A DNA stretch of 64,000 nt. It comes from Massilia sp. KIM. GTDB lineage: Bacteria > Pseudomonadota > Gammaproteobacteria > Burkholderiales > Burkholderiaceae_D. Positions within the stretch are counted from its first letter, which is position 1; each line of letters starts with the position of its first letter. Below the pieces are notes generated by a model. The model saw only the letters and a list, made by a program, of their open reading frames with translations, was not told where the DNA came from and did not search any database. Of this stretch, positions 61,103 through 64,000 are shown piece after piece. The position numbers and the translations under genes are program-made. The DNA lies in the NCBI RefSeq assembly GCF_002007115.1, contig NZ_MVAD01000001.1, forward strand, positions 2,790,001-2,854,000, read 5' to 3'.

Positions 61103-61840
61103 GTGGCCTATTCCGCCGACTACCTTGACACCGCCGCCGGCGACTACGGCGACGCCGCCGCCGGCGCCGGCATGAGCCCGCGCGAAGAGCAGCAGCACCT
61201 GCTGGCCTACGCGCCGCTGGTCAAGCGCATCGCGCGCCAGCTCAACTCGCAGGCGTCGAGCGTGATGTCGCGCGAGGACATGGAACAGATCGGCCTGATG
61301 GGCCTGCTGGAAGCGCTGCGCCGCTACGGCACGCCCGACACCGGCTTCGGCAGCTATGCCTCGCTGCGCGTGCGCGGCGCGATCCTGGACGAGCTGCGCC
61401 GCCAGGACTGGCGGCCGCGCGCGGTGCGCCAGGACAGCCACAAGCTGCGCGACGGCCTGCGCGCCCTGACCCGCCGCCTGGGCCGCGAGCCGAGCGAGAA
61501 GGAAGCGATCGAACAACTGGGGGTCGACCCCGAGGATTACCGCCAGCTGCTGCTGGACGAGAGCGCCGAAGAGATGCTGAGCTTCGACGAGGTGCTGCAG
61601 GAGGCCACCGAGCATGCGCACAGCGCGCCCGGCCCGGAGGACGCCTACCTGGTGCGGCGCAGCCTGGAGCAGGTGCTGGCCGGCCTGAACGAGAAGGAAC
61701 AGCGGGTGATCCAGATGATCTACGAGTTCGAACTCAGCTACAAGGAAATCGCCGCCGTGCTCGACCTGTCGGACGCCCGCGTCTGCCAGCTCAACAAGAG
61801 CGCGCTTGCCAAGATGAAGGCCGCGCTGCAGCGCGCCTGA
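61103..61840 (+). CDS. fliA: Flagellar sigma factor sigma28 (FliA)
   Basis: 245 residues with a GTG start. Region 2 (EDMEQIGLMGLLEALRRYG, GFGSYASLRVRGAILDELRR), region 3 and region 4 (EFELSYKEIAAVLDLSDARV, QLNKSALAKMKAAL) are complete. It directs late genes such as flagellin. AGGA lies upstream. The anti-sigma gene flgM follows motB, so sigma, stator and anti-sigma genes share the operon as lafS-T-U do in lateral loci. Confidence 0.95.
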   Translation: MAYSADYLDTAAGDYGDAAAGAGMSPREEQQHLLAYAPLVKRIARQLNSQASSVMSREDMEQIGLMGLLEALRRYGTPDTGFGSYASLRVRGAILDELRRQDWRPRAVRQDSHKLRDGLRALTRRLGREPSEKEAIEQLGVDPEDYRQLLLDESAEEMLSFDEVLQEATEHAHSAPGPEDAYLVRRSLEQVLAGLNEKEQRVIQMIYEFELSYKEIAAVLDLSDARVCQLNKSALAKMKAALQRA

Positions 61841-61880
61841 CCACAAACAACAACCGAACGCCAGAGAGAGGCAAAACGTC

Positions 61881-62792
61881 ATGCAGCAATTACTAGGAAT
61901 CGCAATCGTGCTCGGCTGCGTGTTTGGAGGCTTCACCCTGATGGGTGGCACCTTCTCCGCGATCTTCCACCCGACCGAGCTTTTGATCATCGGCGGCGCC
62001 GCCCTCGGCGCCCTGGTGCTCGGCAATCCCAAGCACGTGCTGGCCGAACTGGCCCACCAGCTCAAGTCGATCGCCGCGCGCAAGAAGCACGACTCGGAAT
62101 TCCAGCGCCAGCTGCTGCTCCTGATGTACGAACTGCTGCAGACCGCCGCCGGCGGCCTCAAGGCCCTGGACGCCCACGTCGAGGCCCCGGCCGAGAGCCC
62201 GCTGTTCCAGCGCTACCCGCGCATCCTGGACGAACCCAAGCTGCTGGCTTTCATCGTCGACAACTTCCGCCTGATGGCCATGGGTAAGATCAACGCCCAC
62301 GAACTGGAAGGCGTGCTGGAACAGGAACTGGACGCCATCCACGAGGAACTGACCCAGCCGGCCAAGTCGCTGCAGAAGATCGCCGAGGCGATGCCGGGCT
62401 TCGGCATCCTGGCCGCGGTGCTGGGCATCGTGATGGCCATGTTCTCGGTCTCGGGCGGCGCCGATTCGGGCGAGATCGCCGAGAAGATCGGCGCGGCCAT
62501 GGTCGGCACCTTCATCGGCATCTTCTTCTGCTACGGCCTGCTGGAACCGCTGGCCAACATGATGAAGCAGCTGGTGAACTCGGAAGCCTCGACCATGGAA
62601 ACCGTGAAAGTGGTGCTGTGCACCCACGTGGCCGGCAAGCCGGCCCTGCTGGCGATCGACGCCGGCCGCCGCCTGATCCAGCTGAACACCAAGCCCAGCT
62701 TCGCCCAGCTCGAACAGTGGATCAACGCCATGGGCGGCGAGGATGAATCGCAGAACAAGCGGCGCCGCACCAGCGACCGCATGACGGGGTAA
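61881..62792 (+). CDS. motA: Flagellar stator protein MotA
   Basis: 303 residues, four membrane helices. ILAAVLGIVMAMFSV and GTFIGIFFCYGLLEPLANMM in the C-terminal half, LLIIGGAALGALVLGNPK near the N-terminus, and a charged cytoplasmic loop between. It forms the MotA5MotB2 proton channel. It is proton-type by sequence style (lafT-like). GAGAGAGGC precedes the ATG. Confidence 0.95.
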   Translation: MQQLLGIAIVLGCVFGGFTLMGGTFSAIFHPTELLIIGGAALGALVLGNPKHVLAELAHQLKSIAARKKHDSEFQRQLLLLMYELLQTAAGGLKALDAHVEAPAESPLFQRYPRILDEPKLLAFIVDNFRLMAMGKINAHELEGVLEQELDAIHEELTQPAKSLQKIAEAMPGFGILAAVLGIVMAMFSVSGGADSGEIAEKIGAAMVGTFIGIFFCYGLLEPLANMMKQLVNSEASTMETVKVVLCTHVAGKPALLAIDAGRRLIQLNTKPSFAQLEQWINAMGGEDESQNKRRRTSDRMTG

Positions 62793-62794
62793 TC

Positions 62795-63736
62795 GTGTCC
62801 GCGACCAAGAACGACAAGCACGAAGCCACCATCGTCAAGCGCGGCGGCGGCAAGCACGCGCACGACGAGCACGGCGGCGCCTGGAAAGTCGCCTTCGCCG
62901 ACTTCTGCCTGGCCCTGATGGCCCTGTTCCTGGTGCTGTGGCTGATCGCCGCGCGCGAACAACAGAACCTCAAGAAGATCGTGCGCGACGCCACCGACAG
63001 CGGTATGCTGGAGGGTCTGGGTTCCAAGCCCCAGGTGGCTTCGGAGCAGACCGGCAGCATGATCGAGCGCTTCCAGCTGCCGATGGCCGGCCAGGGCGGC
63101 ACCGGCGACCCGGGGGCGCCGAGCGCGCCGCGGGTGGCCTACGAGACCGCCTCCGACCTGGCAGCCCTGTCCAAGGCCCTGGGCGAGATGAGCGCCGAAG
63201 CCGGCCTGGCCTCGAACCTGGCGACCGTGGTCACGCCCTACGGCCTGCGGGTGATGCTGCACGATACCGACAAGCAGGGCATGTACATGCGCGGCAGCGC
63301 ACTGCCCACCGGGCGTTTCGCGCGCCTGCTGCGCAAAATGGGGCCGCTGTTCGCCCAGATGAAGAACCAGATGCTGATCGTCGGACACACCGATTCCTCG
63401 CGCTTCGCCGGCCCCGACAGCGGCGGCTACTCGAACTGGGCGCTGTCGACCGACCGCGCGCTGTCGGCCCGCGCCGAGCTGCTGGGCGGCGGCATGCGCG
63501 CCGAGAGCGTGCTGCAGGTGGTGGGCATGGCCGACCGCGGTCCGCTCAATGCCGAGGAACCGCTGGCGGGCGTCAACCGCCGCATCGAGCTCCTGATACT
63601 GACCAGCGCCCAGTCGCGCGCGGTGTCCTCGATGTTCGGCACCCCGGGCAAGCCGGAAGCCCTGGGCAAGGAGGCTGCGATCGCCCTGCCCGACGCGGCC
63701 GCCCTGGAAGAACTGCGCCGCCAACTGCCGAAGTAA
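62795..63736 (+). CDS. motB: Flagellar stator protein MotB
   Basis: 313 residues with a GTG start 2 bp after motA. The membrane helix with the proton-carrying Asp is AFADFCLALMALFLVLWLIA. The peptidoglycan-binding OmpA-like domain has LIVGHTDSSRFAG, NWALSTDRALSARAELLGG and NRRIELLIL. It anchors the stator to the cell wall. It is lafU-like. Confidence 0.95.
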   Translation: MSATKNDKHEATIVKRGGGKHAHDEHGGAWKVAFADFCLALMALFLVLWLIAAREQQNLKKIVRDATDSGMLEGLGSKPQVASEQTGSMIERFQLPMAGQGGTGDPGAPSAPRVAYETASDLAALSKALGEMSAEAGLASNLATVVTPYGLRVMLHDTDKQGMYMRGSALPTGRFARLLRKMGPLFAQMKNQMLIVGHTDSSRFAGPDSGGYSNWALSTDRALSARAELLGGGMRAESVLQVVGMADRGPLNAEEPLAGVNRRIELLILTSAQSRAVSSMFGTPGKPEALGKEAAIALPDAAALEELRRQLPK

Positions 63737-63738
63737 AC

Positions 63739-64000
63739 ATGACGATCCAATCGAAAACCCGAGCCAGCCGCATGAAGATCACCGGCACCACCGTCAGCAC
63801 CGTCAATGTGGGCGGCCAGAGCGTCGCCGCTCCGGTCCAGCAGGAAGCGCCCCAGGCGAGCGCTCCCGCCCTCCAGTCCGAGGTCCTGAAACCGGCCGCC
63901 GAAGCCCTGGGCAGCCTGCCCGACTTCGACGCCGCCCGCGTGGCCGAACTGCGCGACCAGCTGGCGCGCGGCGAGCTGCCCTTCGATCCGGCGCGCCTGG
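63739..64000 (+). CDS. flgM: Anti-sigma28 factor FlgM (3' end outside window)
   Basis: At least 87 codons. The first 50 residues are polar and disordered (MKITGTTVSTVNVGGQSVAA, Gln/Ala/Pro-rich), as in FlgM; FDAARVAELRDQLARGELPF then matches the C-terminal sigma28-binding helix. Two starts are possible, 63739 and 63772 (MKITGT); neither has a clear ribosome site, and the first gives 2-bp spacing from motB. It keeps FliA inactive until the hook is finished and FlgM is exported. The frame is open to the window end, so the gene is incomplete. Confidence 0.8.
   Translation, partial: MTIQSKTRASRMKITGTTVSTVNVGGQSVAAPVQQEAPQASAPALQSEVLKPAAEALGSLPDFDAARVAELRDQLARGELPFDPARL

Noticed and set aside
1..64000. 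CRISPR array
   Set aside because: No regularly spaced direct repeats of 24-40 bp with unique spacers were seen. The only short-period repeats are the 15-bp and 39-bp tandem units.

Overview
The window is a GC-rich chromosomal segment of a betaproteobacterium, most likely Oxalobacteraceae (Massilia/Telluria/Duganella-like). The pointers are Bug/TctC-type binding proteins, a porin of the betaproteobacterial trimeric type, a WXXGXW secreted protein and a chemoreceptor ending in a betaproteobacterial EWEEF tail. The genus is an inference from style and was not tested by alignment.

Layout. 1-1864: 3' end of a class I fumarase, murI, and a tRNA-His(GTG) with a clear sigma70 promoter and a terminator. 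1865-4112: AT-richer, gene-poor stretch with three small hypothetical or remnant genes, probably decayed island DNA beside the tRNA. 4113-10569: two tandem paralogous CACHE-type diguanylate cyclases, a WXXGXW protein, a stand-alone TonB-C protein, a chemoreceptor and a strong terminator. 10616-13664: dusA, with a broken integrase N-terminus at its 5' side, then a signal-less M74-type murein endopeptidase paired with a small exported Cys-containing protein (candidate toxin/immunity pair), and a secreted NTF2-like protein. 14083-27079: a patchwork of four SDR oxidoreductases, four AraC-type and one LysR-type regulators, a flavin reductase, a periplasmic metallo-beta-lactamase-fold hydrolase, a monooxygenase-like protein, SnoaL-like and F420-reductase-like proteins.

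27111-38862 is a coherent catabolic locus. A LysR regulator is divergent from a MaoC-type hydratase, a CaiB/BaiF CoA-transferase, a CitE-type lyase, an aspartase/fumarase-superfamily lyase, a porin and a PrpF-family isomerase fused in frame to a TctC-like binding protein. A second unit, tctC-tctB-tctA, follows. The two units are preceded by an almost identical ~65-bp segment carrying a LysR-type box, so they look like one regulon. The enzyme set matches the itaconate degradation trio (CoA-transferase, hydratase, citramalyl-CoA lyase) plus the two families used by the fungal route from cis-aconitate via trans-aconitate to itaconate. I propose a complete tricarboxylate uptake -> aconitate isomerisation -> decarboxylation -> itaconate -> pyruvate + acetyl-CoA pathway.

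39077-64000 is a flagellar locus whose order matches the lateral / Flag-2 type systems: a minus-strand fliM-N-P-Q-R-flhB-flhA operon without fliO, divergent from fliE-F-G-H-I-J-D-S-(fliT-like)-K-L-fliA-motA-motB-flgM. A short flagellin, a TPR/GT41 O-GlcNAc-transferase-like glycosyltransferase, and a sugar aminotransferase plus NeuD-type acyltransferase appended to the flhA operon suggest that the flagellin is glycosylated. No CRISPR array, rRNA or intact transposase was seen.
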